A stretch of DNA of 64,000 nt from Sphaerolaimus hirsutus (GCA_964036195.1 OZ038454.1:1364001-1428000); one strand, 5' to 3'; shown: positions 17,531 to 28,552, counted from the first letter of the stretch. Numbers and translations are program-made. The notes: generated from the letters alone by a model not told the origin.

Positions 17531-19920
17531 TGCGTAAGAACCAAACCTGTGAAGGCACAAAATTTTATTTTGCGTTTTTTATCGTATATTTCGAATCTAC
17601 ATATAGAAAAACTCAAAATTTCTTTCCATACATATATTCAAAATTGTCATCTTCCTACTAAAAAAATTGATCAAAGCAGGCTGGCCGCGAGGGTTCCGCG
17701 CGTGCGTTTCCGCACACAAGCGCGTAAAAAAATACTGCGTGGAGAAATGTTCCGCGCATAACAATTACAGAGGTCATCCAACGAACTGGCGGACACAGGG
17801 GCACGCAAGCTCCGCGCGCGCACAAGAATAACAGACGCATAACAGGCAGGTCTGCCGTGAAAAAAAAAACGTTTCCGCACGCACAACATTTGGCACAATT
17901 TTTTTTAAAGAGAACTGACTGAATGCTGCATTAAATGGGTGCCAAATCGACCTACCATAACCCATCGGAATAATGAACCAAAAACTAAACAGTTTGAGTA
18001 TATTATGTTGTTTTTACTTCTGAATAAATTATTATGAAATTCATCGCAAGATTTTTTTCATTAAATTATGATATGATTCAGCACATACTTTGCAGTCTGC
18101 CAAGTATATTTAACTATTCATGGTGTAAAAAATTATAGTTCCGGTTATTTGAATCTCATTATAATTGATTCATTCAAGGGATTGTCACATCATTATGATA
18201 ATTTTAAGACATCAATCATCAAAATCGATTGGGAATTCATGGAAAAATGCAGTTCCGAATGTGCGTTCATTCACTAAAAAATACCGTATAACTTAAGCTG
18301 CAGCCCCCGGTTATTTTTCATTACGTGTTTGTTTTGCGAACACGTAGAATCTGTGTGTGTGCTAAAACAAATGTTTCCGCGCGCTCGGTCGATTTGACCT
18401 CCACAAGTTCGCGCGCGTTGACACGTTGTCTTTTTGTGCCCATAGGGCCGGTCAGCACACAAGCGCGCGGTTGCATTCTCTCTGCGCGCAACAAAAATGG
18501 TTTCCGCGCGTTCGTTTTAGCACGTTGTTTTTCACGCGCGGAAACCTCGCGGCCAGCCTGGATCAAAGTCAAAAGTCACCATTTTTTAAGCTGTTTTTTG
18601 AAAATTCATAACTTTTGCTTGACTTCATCTATCAATATAATATTTTGAATTTTTATTAAGATAGTTGTGGAGATTAATTGGCCCATACAAACTTATTTCA
18701 TCAAATGTTTTTTTCTCACTGAAAATCATGACTGAAATTTTGAAAATGGCACCAAATTTTCAGTTTGTAATTGAGAGCTTAGCTTTTTCTGCAAAAACTG
18801 TGCTCAATTGCATAGTTTATTATAATAAAATTTTTTCTAAAAAGTAGGCATGCACTTTTTTGCTACAGCAGTTTAAATCAGCCCAACCCCTTTCTCACCA
18901 TCATGTATGTACAATCTAACTCTGAAGGCTCAGATGAAGTTGTATGGAAAAAGTTTATAGATTTTTTATCATAAACTGAGGTTGTTTTTGCATTGTCTTT
19001 CATTTGTATACCACCATTTTTTATTAAACATAATTTGGAAGGGTGCTTTCATACAAAAATTCACCTTTTCCGTAAATATCACAAGCGTGGGTGTGTGGGT
19101 GCCCTGTCTCACCATCACATACAATCCAACTCTGAAGGCTCAGATGAAGTTGCATGAAAAAAGTTACCATCATAAACATAGGTTATTTTTGCATTGTCTT
19201 TCATTTGTATATCACCATTTTTCATTAAACATAATTTGGAAGGGTGCTTTCATACAAAAATTCACTTTTGATGTAAAAAAATTTCACCCTTATTTTTATC
19301 ATGGATTTGGAATCTACAGACATAGAAACTCAAAATTTCCTTCCATACATATATCCAAAAACGTAGTCTTCCTACGAAAAAAGTTGATCAAAGTCAAAAG
19401 TCACAATTTTTCGAGCTGTTTTTTGAAAATTCATAACTTTTGCTTGTCTTCATCTATCAATATAATATTTTGAATTTTTATTAAGATAGAGTGGAGATAA
19501 TTTGGCCCATACAAACTTATTTCATAAAATGTTGTTTTCTCACCGAAAATGATGACTGAAATTTTGAAAATGGCACCAAATTTTCAGTTTGTAATTGAGA
19601 GCTTAGCTTTTTTTGCAAAAACTGTGCTCAATTGCATAGTTTATTATAATAAAAAAATTTCTAAAAACTAGGCCTGCACTCTTTTGCTACAGTAATTTAA
19701 ATCAGCCCAACCCCTGTCTCACCATCACGTATGTACAATCTAACTCTGAAGGCTCAGATGAAGTTGTATGGAAAAAGTTTCCATCATAAACTGAGGTTGT
19801 TTTTGCATTGTCTTTCATTTGTATATTACCATTTTTATGAAACATAATTGGAAAGGGTGCTGTCATACAAAAAAATACTTTTTCTGCAAATATCACAAGC
19901 ATGGATGTGCAATCAAGGTT
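17530..19920 (+). repeat. R1 dispersed repeat family, two plus-oriented copies
   Basis: The diagnostic blocks are CTTCCTACTAAAAAAATTGA, GTTTTTTGAAAATTCATAAC, ATTGGCCCATACAAACTTAT, AATGGCACCAAATTTTCAG, CTCTGAAGGCTCAGATGAAG and GGAAGGGTGCTTTCATAC. They occur in order at 17560-17676/18561-19098 and again at 19100-19918. The first copy is split by the hAT-like element 17677-18560. The same blocks recur inverted at 20520-24055. Confidence 0.8.
17677..18560. mobile_element. non-autonomous hAT-like element A (884 bp, CGCGCG-rich ends)
   Basis: The ends CAGGCTGGCCGCGAGG are inverted, and the arms extend about 27 bp with one mismatch. They are flanked by the 8-bp duplication GATCAAAG (17669-17676 and 18561-18568), the hAT hallmark. 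Sister R1 copies at about 19390 and 23930 carry the empty site. Subterminal regions are packed with TTCCGCGCG and GTTTCCGC words. The middle (18158-18256) shares a module with elements B and C. There is no transposase frame. Confidence 0.85.
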
Positions 19921-19954
19921 GAAATGAGACTGAGTTAAACACTAAGACATTTAC

Positions 19955-20120
19955 CTACCGTATTTCTTGTAATAGAATGGCATACCTTTAATAGAATGAC
20001 ACATTCAATAGAACGGCAGGTTTTGGCACATTTCTCCAGACATGAAAACAATAGAACAGCACCCTCCAGTAGAATGGTGCCCCCAATAAAATGGCAGGTG
20101 GAAATTATGTTGGGAGTGTA
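19955..20120. repeat. TACCGTATTT-ended repeat with AATAGAATGGC units
   Basis: The stretch starts CTACCGTATTTCTTGTAATAGAATGG and continues with several AATAGAAYGGCA and CACCTCC-like units. Similar units ending in a complementary AAATACGGTA occur at 26260-26375. No coding is supported here. Confidence 0.45.
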
Positions 20121-20237
20121 TTTTGTAACCGAGAAACAAGAAACCTCCTACCCAAACTGGAACCGATACTCTAGGCATTTACCCAAAACTGAAGATATTA
20201 CCAAAAGGGGTAATAATCATTACATAGTCAGCAGGGG

Positions 20238-20420
20238 TCTGGTAGGGGGGGGGTGGGGGGTTATCCCCCCCCAAATGCTCCAGCTAGGTATCTATCTATC
20301 CCAGAGGCTGCTCAGCTATCTATCTATACCAAGGCGAAATTTTTGGCTACTATCCCCCAAACCCCCCCCCCCATCCAAAAACATTTTAGAACCAAGAACC
20401 GGAACCAAACTTTTTTGAAA
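20238..20420 (+). repeat. GATA/C-tract repeat fragment
   Basis: G- and C-tracts flank two CTATCTATC motifs (20283-20292 and 20318-20327) and a TTTTTGGCTACTA block. The same arrangement is found at 24080-24350. Confidence 0.55.
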
Positions 20421-20999
20421 CTCCCAACCCCCAACCCTACTTCATAGCATTCCAACTGCAAGCAGAAATATAAAATAACCAAATGCCAGCTAAAAGCCAA
20501 TGTAAGTCAGAACACTGGTACAAATAAACCTTTTCTGGATATTGCACATAACACACCCACGCTTGTGATATTTACAGAAAAAGTGAATTTTTGTATGAAA
20601 GCACCCTTCCAAATTATGTTTAATAAAAAATGGTTATATACAAATGAAAGACAATGCAAAAACAACCTCAGTTTATGATATAAACTTTTTCCATACAACT
20701 TCATCTGAGCCTTCAGAGTTAGATTGTACATATGTGGTGGTGAGAAAGGGGTTGGGCTGATTTAAATTACTGTAGCAAAAAAGTGCAGGCCTACTTTTTA
20801 GAAAAAATTTTATTATAATAAACTATGCAACTGAGCACAGTTTTTGCAAAAAAAGCTAAGCTCTCAGTTACAAACTGAAAATTTGGTGCCATTTTCAAAA
20901 TTTCAGTCATCATTTTCAGTGAGAAAAAAACATTTTATGAAATAAGTTTGCATGGGCCAATTAATCTCCACAACTATCTTAATAAAAATTCAAAATATT

Positions 21000-22195
21000 A
21001 GGTTGTAAACTAATGAAGTGTCTTTTTTCGATTTCATACAAATATACATTTGTGCATCCCACATTCTTTTGTACGTTGACCGATTTTGATGCCATTTGAG
21101 TATGTTGGGGTTTGGGGTCTGGGCTATGAAGAAATGTTTTTGTTTCCTCGAATAATCCCCCAGTCCCGAGATAAGGGGGGTCTATAAAAAGGTGGTCATT
21201 TTGCATGGCCGATCTACACATTCACTTTGAACCTTACTCACTCAGCCATTTCTGGGCCAATTTGGATCGTTCGACACTTAAAATGATCAGCACAACCAGT
21301 AGATTCCATTTTTGTGGTCGGATTAGTGATGTCTAAATTACGTATGCCGATTTGAATCAGTTTTTAAACACCAAAAATAAATTTTTCTAAACATGCTATC
21401 ATATACTTTAGACAATGGGGATTCATATACCAAAAAAATTATTCCAACATCTCTTTCCAATCAAAAGTATCAGAACTTTAAACTTCCGCCTCCCATACAT
21501 GTAAATAAGTAATCAAGAACGATGAATACAGATAACCTGAGCATAAAAATGAAATTTACAGGTTTTTCTGATCATTTTCACTGTTCATTGGTGGAAATTG
21601 GCTGAGAAATGGCCGAGATATGGATTTCTGAAGTCACATGCATTTGCTCGTCATGCAGATTTTTATATTTATTGTTGGGAGGCGAATGTTTAAAGTGATA
21701 TAACTTTTGACTGGAGAGAGATATTGAAATAATTTTTGGGCCACTTTTATTCTTTTTGTCTATAGTATATGATAGCAACTTCAAAAAAATCGTTTTGAAA
21801 AATTATAATTACGATTATTTTTAATGTTCAAAAACCGGGTCAAATCGGCATACGGGATTAAGACATCACTAACTCGACCACAAAAATTGAATATGCGGAT
21901 TGTCCTGGTTATTTTAAGTGTTGAACGATCCGAATCGGCCCAGAAATGGCTGAGTTATTAAGCTTCAAAGTCAATGGGCATATTGGCCACGTAAAATGAC
22001 CACCTTTGTATAGACCCCCCTTATCTCGGGACTGGGGGATTATTTGAGCAAACAAAAACATTTCATCATAGCCCAGACCCCAAACCACAACATACTCAAA
22101 TGGCATCAAAATCGGTCAACGTACAACACAATGGAAAGCACAAATGTATATTTGTATGAGATGGCGAAAAAAGACACTTCATTAGTTTACAACCT
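21000..22195. mobile_element. foldback element with ~500-bp imperfect arms (1196 bp)
   Basis: The ends AGGTTGTAAACTAATGAAGTG are inverted and the complementarity continues inward for most of each half (for example CCCCAGTCCCGAGATAAGGG, inverted at about 22010-22040). The 6-bp duplication AATATT flanks it (20994-20999, 22196-22201). The uninterrupted R1 sequence at about 23850 shows the empty site. No transposase is encoded. Long arms suggest a MULE- or foldback-type parasite, but the superfamily is not established. Confidence 0.75.
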
Positions 22196-22350
22196 AATAT
22201 TATATTGATAGACGAAGACAAGCAAAAGTTATGAATTTTCAAAAACAGCTCAAAAAATGGTGACTTTTGACTTTGATCAATTTTTTTAGTAGGAAGACGA
22301 CATTTTTGGATATTTGTATGGAAGGAAATTTTGAGTTTCTATGTCTGTAG

Positions 22351-23383
22351 CAGAGTTGTACAAATACTGGTATTTTTAGAAAACGTAAACGTAAACGTAA
22401 ATACCTTTTCCAAATCAAAAGTATAAATACTAAAACGTAAGGTATTTTTAAAATACCAAGGAATACGTAAAAAAAAAGCGTAAACGTAAAAATGTTATAT
22501 GTGTCGTATTTGCCACAATGCTTTGGAATCGCTGATGTCCATGCAATATCTTCATGTCTTACGCACTACATGCTCACCATAATCAACAACATGAGTGAGA
22601 CAACTATAACAAATGATAATGATCTAACACAAACAGCGATGAGATAAACATAAACATTGTGCAAAAATTACACCTTTTTGTAATTAAATCTGATACATAA
22701 TTTTCATTCAAATTATTTTGTTCCCAAATTGATTATTTTAGCAAATTTCACAAGCCCATGGCTAAATGGCCACTCTACAGCCACTGATGTAAGGGGAACA
22801 GACAGTAATTTCAGTGCATTGAAACTTTTAAAACTGTTTTAGTCTATTTTGAAAAAACACTCCATCAAATATACTTTGAAATCTGCCACACCTATTTGAA
22901 GAGAGTACCTGGAATTGTGTCGAATTTTTAATCATAAATATGACATTTCTTTCACTTTTTTGTTCATAATTTGTTGTCAGTTTATGACAAAATACAGTTA
23001 CCTACATTCTCTGTGTGGCATCGACTATGGTCGGTAGACAATGGTGACTTTGATCGGAGTTTATAAAATGTTTTAGCTATGGTTTATAATCATCCTAATT
23101 GCTGCACTAATGGGATCGCCACATCATTCTGATCATTTTTAGTGCTCGACAATCAAAATCTGTAGAGAATTCATGGAAATATGCAGTTCCGTCTGAGGGC
23201 GCGGCCACTAAGAAGCTACTAAAGATCAGACTTTTTACGTTTTCCCTAGTACCCGGGTATTTTGGTTAGGAAAACGTAACAAAACGTAATGGTATTTTTG
23301 GAAAACGTAAACGTAAACGTAAATATAAGTAACCAAATAACCGGGTATTTCGGGTAAACGTAAATACGTTTTTTCCAACTCTG
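22351..23383. mobile_element. non-autonomous hAT-like element B (1033 bp, CGTAAACGTAAA-rich ends)
   Basis: The inverted ends CAGAGTTG are flanked by the 8-bp duplication GTCTGTAG (22343-22350, 23384-23391). The R1 copy near 19312-19325 has the empty site. Both subterminal regions consist of ACGTAAACGTAA repeats. The central module 23087-23190 is shared with elements A and C. There is no coding frame. Confidence 0.85.
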
Positions 23384-24074
23384 GTCTGTAGATTCCAAAT
23401 CCATGATAAAAATGGGGGTGAAAATTTTTACATCAAAAGTGAATTTTTGTATGAAAGCACCCTTCTAAATTATGTTTAATGAACAATGGTGATATACAAA
23501 TGAAAGTCAATGCAAAAACAACCTATGTTTATGATGGTAACTTTTTTCATGCAACTTCATCTGAGCCTTCAGAGTTGGATTGTATGTGATGGTGAGACAG
23601 GGGTTGAGCTGATTTAAACTGCTGTAGCAAAAAAGTGCATGCCTACGTTTTAGAAATTTTTTATTATAATAAACTATGCAATTGAGCACAGTTTTTGCAT
23701 AAAAAGCTAAGCTCTCAATTACAAACTGAAAATTTGGTGCCATTTTCAAAATTTCAGTCATGATTTTCAGTGGGAAAAAAACGTTTGATGAAATAAGTTT
23801 GTATGGGCCAATTAATCTCCACAACTATCTTAATAAAAATTCAAAATATTATATTGATAGATGAAGTCAAGCAAAAGTTATGAATTTTCAAAAAACAGCT
23901 CAAAAAATGGTGACTTTTGACTTTGATCAATTTTTTTAGTAGGAAGATGACATTTTTTTATGTATGGACAGAAATTTTGAGTTTTTCTATATGTAGATTC
24001 GAAATATACGATGAAAAACGCAACAAAAAAATTTGTGCCTTCACAGGTTTGGGCATGTTTGGTTCTTAGGGAAA

Positions 24075-24360
24075 GCGAGTCTTAATAGCTGAGCGATTGG
24101 GGGGGGGGGGGGGTCTTTGGGGGTAGTAGCCAAAAAGTTTGCCTCAGATAGATAGATAGCTGAGTGGCCTCACGGATAGATAGATAGCTGGCGGATTTGG
24201 GGGGGCAGCCCCCCTAGGCGACCCCTGGGTTAGGGGGGGGGGGTTACTACCCCCAAACCGCCCAGCATCTATGTATCCCAGAGGCCGCTCAGCTATCTAT
24301 CTATACTGGAGGAAAAATTTTTGGCTACTACCCCCTAAAGGCGAGAACTCGCTGTGCATG
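24075..24360. repeat. GATAGATAGCTG/G-tract inverted cluster
   Basis: Two GATAGATAGATAGCTG motifs and long G-tracts on the left are mirrored by CAGCTATCTATC and C-tracts on the right. GGGGGTAGTAGCCAAAAA (about 24117) is mirrored by TTTTTGGCTACTACCCCC (about 24335). This gives a hairpin-like unit of ~280 bp. Confidence 0.65.
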
Positions 24361-24699
24361 TAAACCCAGATCGGGGGGCTAGGGACATATCCAGTATTTT
24401 TGAGCGAGGGCTGTTTGTTTACTGAGCCCGGTCAACGGGGGGAGGGATAAGCTCAACCCCCCGCCTCAGATTTTACCTACATGGTGACGGATGGCGTCAT
24501 AGCACTGGCACCATTGCCATTGGCGCCAATAATCGCTGATATGTATGCAAATATACCTAAGTACATAAATATCGACCGACGGGCACGCTATTCGGTGTAT
24601 TTTTTAGGGAATTGACAGTACGAAGACCTATTTATTTAATATACATCAATGTGACGGAAAAATACAGGAAATTTGGCTTACATGTGCACCAGGTTTAGA
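24361..24699. other. spacer, no gene
   Basis: Nothing coding is supported here. The stretch contains TGGCGTCA and TGGCGCCA words (24495-24530) resembling those at 25120-25155 and 642-780, perhaps remnants of another short TIR family. Confidence 0.4.
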
Positions 24700-25085
24700 T
24701 GCGCAGAGGCACAGACCCCCCTAACCCCCCCCCAATCGCCCAGCTATCTACCTATCTGGTGCGATTTTTGAGAAACTATACCCCAATTTTCGCTCAAAAT
24801 CGCTATTCTTCATACCTTTTTATAGATTTCCACTTCCAAAATCATAGTTCTGGTTCCTATTTGCCTATTTTCAGCTATTTTTAGTACTATATGCTCTTGT
24901 ATACCCATTTTGAGGTATTTTACACCTACTTTGAGCGATTTTTCTCCCTTTTCTTCCTTCTACACCCGGAAAAAGCCTATATATTGAACACCACAACCCC
25001 CCCCCCAGAAAAGTTTTCAGCTATCTATCCCTCCGGAAAAGCGATTTGCCATCTATCCAATCTAACCACACAGAGGGTCGAAATT
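24700..25085 (+). repeat. GATAGATAGCTG/G-tract repeat, plus copy
   Basis: This copy is nearly collinear with 3148-3530: C-tract, CTATCTACCTATC, TTTTTGAGAAACTATACC, TTTTCTCCCTTTTCTTCC, GCCTATATATTGAAC, C-tract, CAGCTATCTATCCCTCCGG. It has no coding potential. Confidence 0.65.
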
Positions 25086-25384
25086 CAAGATCGCCCTGAT
25101 GTAACACCATCACGCATGTAAACGCCACGCCGTGGCGTCATTGGCGTTGGCACCAGTCCAGAAACTTGCAGGAGTTTGTAGAAACGTGGCACAAATGAAA
25201 CGCCGTATGTGCCCCTCGTGAGCACTGCAAGAACGCATTGTTTCATTCGTTACAAAGGCGCACACCGCCTACACGCTCCTAGGCAATAATCATTAAAAAG
25301 AGGAGTCTGAACAGAGTGACAAGCAAACTCATCAGTGACAAGTAGTATTTATTGTCACTTATTTACACCTATGCCACTTTCCCT

Positions 25385-25625
25385 ACAGGGGTCTCCAAGA
25401 TTTTTGCCTGGGATAGATAGCAAAGCGCTCCTCCGGATGGATAGATATTTAGCTGAATATTTTTCTGGGGGGGGTAAAATTTCTCAAAAATCGCTCCAGA
25501 TAGGTAGGTAGCTGAGCGATTTGGGGGGGGGACTCAGGTGGTAGTAGCCAAAAAATTTTGCCTCGTGATAGATAGAAAGCTAGCGGATTTGGGGGGCAGC
25601 CCCCCCCAGGAGACCCCTGTAATTC
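25385..25625 (-). repeat. GATAGATAGCTG/G-tract repeat, partial copy
   Basis: Four GATAGATA-type motifs alternate with long G-tracts. AAAATTTCTCAAAAATCGCT marks the family core. It has the 'AGTAGCCAAAAAATTTTGCC' block seen at about 24120. Confidence 0.55.
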
Positions 25626-25746
25626 TCTATCGCTTACCACCAGCAAATTTCTCACGTATCTAAATATACCGAATTGATTTTTTCTCACCTGTCCCAAACT
25701 AGGCTCTATCCTTTCCACACTCCCATAACCAGAATGCTTAATTCCA

Positions 25747-25866
25747 TCACTGCCAGTTGTTGATGAATTTCTGCATTGCGGGGCGATCCAGGCCAAAGCC
25801 TGTCCGTAGCCGGCGAACAAAAGCGAGTGCATCAGACCCGTCGAAGCCAGGGGGCAGTCCCAGACC
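25747..25866 (-). CDS. possible terminal coding exon
   Basis: On the minus strand a frame of about 39 codons runs from an acceptor (TTTTACAG|GG) to a TGA at 25747-25749. The peptide looks well composed (FDGSDALAFVRRLRTGFG and MQKFINNWQ at the end). The acceptor lies within the arm of a palindromic MITE (25859-26022), so the exon boundary may have been created by that insertion. The opposite strand is also open. No family is recognised. Confidence 0.3.
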   Translation of the reverse strand, partial: GLGLPPGFDGSDALAFVRRLRTGFGLDRPAMQKFINNWQ

Positions 25867-26022
25867 CTGTAAAATGCACTGTAAAATGTCAAATGTTATG
25901 CAAAGTGTCCAAAGTCATGTGAAATGCCCTGCAAAATGGCAACCGAGTTGCCATTTTGCAGGGCATGTCACATGACTTTGCATGACATTTGACATTTTAC
26001 ACGGTTTTTTACAGGGTCTGGG
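25859..26022. mobile_element. palindromic MITE, 164 bp, 3-bp AGT duplication
   Basis: Arms beginning CCCAGACCCTGTAAAA are inverted over nearly the whole length around a centre near 25942 (GGCAACCGAGTTGCC). The flanks carry AGT on both sides (25856-25858, 26023-26025), fitting PIF/Harbinger-type 3-bp duplications. A half copy lies at 27468-27575. Confidence 0.65.
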
Positions 26023-26259
26023 AGTGGCACCAGGGGGGCTAGCAGACCCCTGTAAAAAGCCCCTGCCTGCGAGGGGTTGGGGTCATGATGGGGGTACGGT
26101 TCAAATGGGGGCGCCGAATTTTTGGGATTGGGATCAGGATTGTTTTTAGGTAGTTGAATTTTTGGGATTGGTGTCTCGGGATCGGCATTGGCATTGCATA
26201 CTGTGTGATCCGGATTATCGTATCTGGATCAGGATTTTCAACAAAGTTCAGTTTTCAAC

Positions 26260-26378
26260 AGAACGGCACCTCCAATAAAACAGCACCTCCAAAATTACGG
26301 CACCTCCAAAAGAAAGACATGCAAAAAAGATTGACAACAAAATAGAATGACACCCTTCTATTAGAAGAAATACGGTAA
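26260..26378. repeat. AACGGCACCTCC / AAATACGGTA repeat fragment
   Basis: Units such as AACGGCACCTCCAATAAAAC and a terminal TTAGAAGAAATACGGTAA match, in complementary orientation, the repeat at 19955-20120. It is probably the other end of the same MITE family. Confidence 0.4.
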
Positions 26379-26664
26379 TCACACACAAGCTCGACAAATC
26401 AATACAGGACAACTAACGCTTTCACCCTTCACCGTATCCCTAGCCAATTGCAGGTACCCCTTTCTCGAATCCAAAGTTTGCAGACGCACTTTTATCGTGT
26501 CCAAGGGGTGCCCCACGATCAGACCGGCGCCCCCTGAAAAGTTAGATGCGTTCACGTTTTTTTGTGGAAGTGGTTTTGGGAAGATTATATTTATGTATGT
26601 ATACAGGCATCGTTAGTGTATCCTGTCTAATTAAGTTGCGTGCAAATTTATGCGTCAAATCTTG

Positions 26665-26975
26665 GGGGTTAGATAGGTGATTTTTTTTTGGGGGGGGGGC
26701 TTGGGGGTGGCTCGTAGGAGAAGAATTATACAGGCTTTACCGAGGTACAGCAGGCAGAACAAGTTAAATTCACGGAAAAAATTAGGTGAAAAGTAGGCAA
26801 AATATGTTGAAAATAGGCACATAAATATAGCCAAAAATGGCGATTTTCAAGATAAAATTTCATGCCAAATGCATCAAAATTGAGCGATTTTGAGTAAAAT
26901 TTTGGGGAACAAACACTCAAACTTTGTCCCCCATAGGTAGAAAGCCGAGCAATTTCAGAGGGGGGGCTCAGGGAA
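26665..26975 (-). repeat. G-tract/GATA repeat, diverged minus copy
   Basis: The stretch starts with a long G-tract after TTAGATAGGTGATTT. The core GTGAAAAGTAGGCAAAA, AAAATAGGCAC and GAGCGATTTTGAGTAAAATT matches the family, and it ends near CCCCCATAGGTAGAAAGCCG with another G-tract. It is diverged relative to 1622-1876. Confidence 0.45.
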
Positions 26976-27467
26976 TAGTTACCATATTCTTATTTCTTGT
27001 TATTATACTCGAGTAATGGCTAAGAATTCTTTCCACGTAACAAAAAAAAACAGAATTTGTTTTCGTCGTCGTGAGCTGGATTTTCAAACAAAAACATCGA
27101 TTAAATAATTCAAAAGAAACTTGCCCGCAAGCCATCCGGCAATAAAATCGGCTAAAACGGTCTGCATAATTCAACTCGCCCAGTTTCATCGAGATAAAAA
27201 TTTATTGAAATCTTTTCTTATCTTGCTTTTTTCCTTCCAGATAAATAACTTTTGTGCGCTCACGCATCACTTTTGTCCCCTTGACATTCAGGGAACAAAG
27301 TTTTTCGGTATAATTTAACGTTTAATGAATGCTTCAGAAATGAAAAAAGATATTTCAAGATGACTTTAAGCATGGAATATAGAGATTCATTTAGTTGATT
27401 TTATGATCAGAAAATTAATTTTTGACAGTGTGTTCTACACTCTAAAATGCGTCAAAGGCACAAGGTG
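26976..27467. other. spacer, no gene
   Basis: I see nothing supportable in this AT-rich stretch; short open frames lack splice signals and have no partner exons. Confidence 0.35.
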
Positions 27468-27580
27468 CCAATCCCAGACTATGTAAAAAGCCCTGTAAAA
27501 CGTCAAATGTCATGCAAAGTCTCTAAAGTCATGGAAAATGCCCTGCAAAATAGCAACTCGGTTGCCATTGTCAGGTCTGC
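27468..27580 (+). repeat. half copy of the CCCAGACCCTGTAAAA MITE
   Basis: CCCAGACTATGTAAAAAGCC, CATGCAAAGTCTCTAAAGTC and GCCCTGCAAAATAGCAAC follow the order of one arm of 25859-26022. The second arm is missing after TTGCCATTGTCAGG. Confidence 0.6.
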
Positions 27581-27778
27581 AATTGTTCATGGACAATATG
27601 TTTATCAATACTTTCATTGTGACCAAGGGTCATCGTCCACTGTCACTTCTATTTGATTCTGAAAATTAAAAAATTTCGATTTTACGCTGCAATTTTACGC
27701 CAGCTGAAGAAAAATAAATCGATAGATCAGCTGCGATAAATCAGCGCCAGGTGATTGCATGCAATGACTAGAGATGTA

Positions 27779-28348
27779 AAGGCACCGGGGCACCGGTGCC
27801 CCGGTGCTGGGCACCGAAGGGCACCAGCACCGGTGCTAGTGCCCTTCGGTGCTAGTGCCCTTCGGTGCCCAGCACCAGGGCACCGGTGCCCGGGTGCCTT
27901 TACATCACTAGTACAGCAACGACTCCGATCACTAGACAATAGTGGCTATGGGCATCGCAGTGAATTAAATATTTTATCTTTCATTTGTAATCATTGTAAT
28001 TGCTTCATAAAAGTGATTGCCGCATCATTCTGATCATTTTAAGTGCTCAACCATCAAAATCGGTTGAAAATTCATGGAAATATGCACTTCCAAAGGTGAG
28101 ACCACTGATAAACTGCCCGATATTTACTTCAGAAATTCCAGCCCGGTGCGGTGCCTTTCGGTGCTAGCACCGGCAACCCGCCGGTGCCCTTCGGTGCCGG
28201 TGCCATTTTTTCCAAAAGGCACCCGTGCCGGTGCGGTGCGGTGCCATTTTCTGGGCGGTGCCCCAGGGTGCCATGTGCCCTTTTCATGCGTTGGCAAAGG
28301 TGCCGGTGCGGTGCGGTGCCATTTTTCCCGGTGCCTTTAACATCACTA
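27779..28348. mobile_element. element C: TAGNGATGTNAAAGGCACCGG-ended, CACCGGTGCC-rich (570 bp)
   Basis: The outer ends TAGAGATGTAAAGGCACC and the complement of GGTGCCTTTAACATCACTA are inverted. The first 132 bp (27779-27910) are themselves an inverted repeat ending GGTGCCTTTACATCACTA. Both flanks of the middle consist of GGTGCC/CACCGG repeats. The middle (27987-28091) is homologous by eye to the central modules of elements A and B. No matching target duplication was found (GCAATGAC against GATTCACT), so boundaries are less sure than for A and B. Confidence 0.6.
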
Positions 28349-28550
28349 GATTCACTTCAATTAGATTTTTCCAATGGATATTTTCTTGAAGTGGATGAAA
28401 ACGTAATTGTGGAAATTTGAACCAGTTGATCCGCGGGTTTGCAAATTTCAATCATTCTCAGCTTCTGATCCGTCAGATGCATCTGTATAACCATCGGATG
28501 AAAGATCCCCTCGCACCACTTCATTCATTTTTCTGGAAAATTTCTACTAT
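28349..28550. other. short spacer
   Basis: No feature is supported in this stretch. Confidence 0.3.
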
Positions 28551-28552
28551 CC

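Larger units (their letters stand above)
20520..24055 (-). repeat. R1 family, minus-oriented copies interrupted by two elements
   Basis: The R1 blocks listed for 17530-19920 appear here in reverse complement: 20520-20999, then 22196-22342, then 23384-24055. The breaks coincide exactly with the foldback element 21000-22195 and the hAT-like element B 22351-23383. Together with the plus copies this makes a 6.5-kb imperfect inverted duplication centred near 20.2 kb. Confidence 0.8.

Noticed and set aside
27779-28348. CACCGGTGCC repeats as a CRISPR-like or protein-coding repeat
   Set aside because: Eukaryotic context, no spacers of constant length, and the repeats lie symmetrically inside a transposon-like unit.
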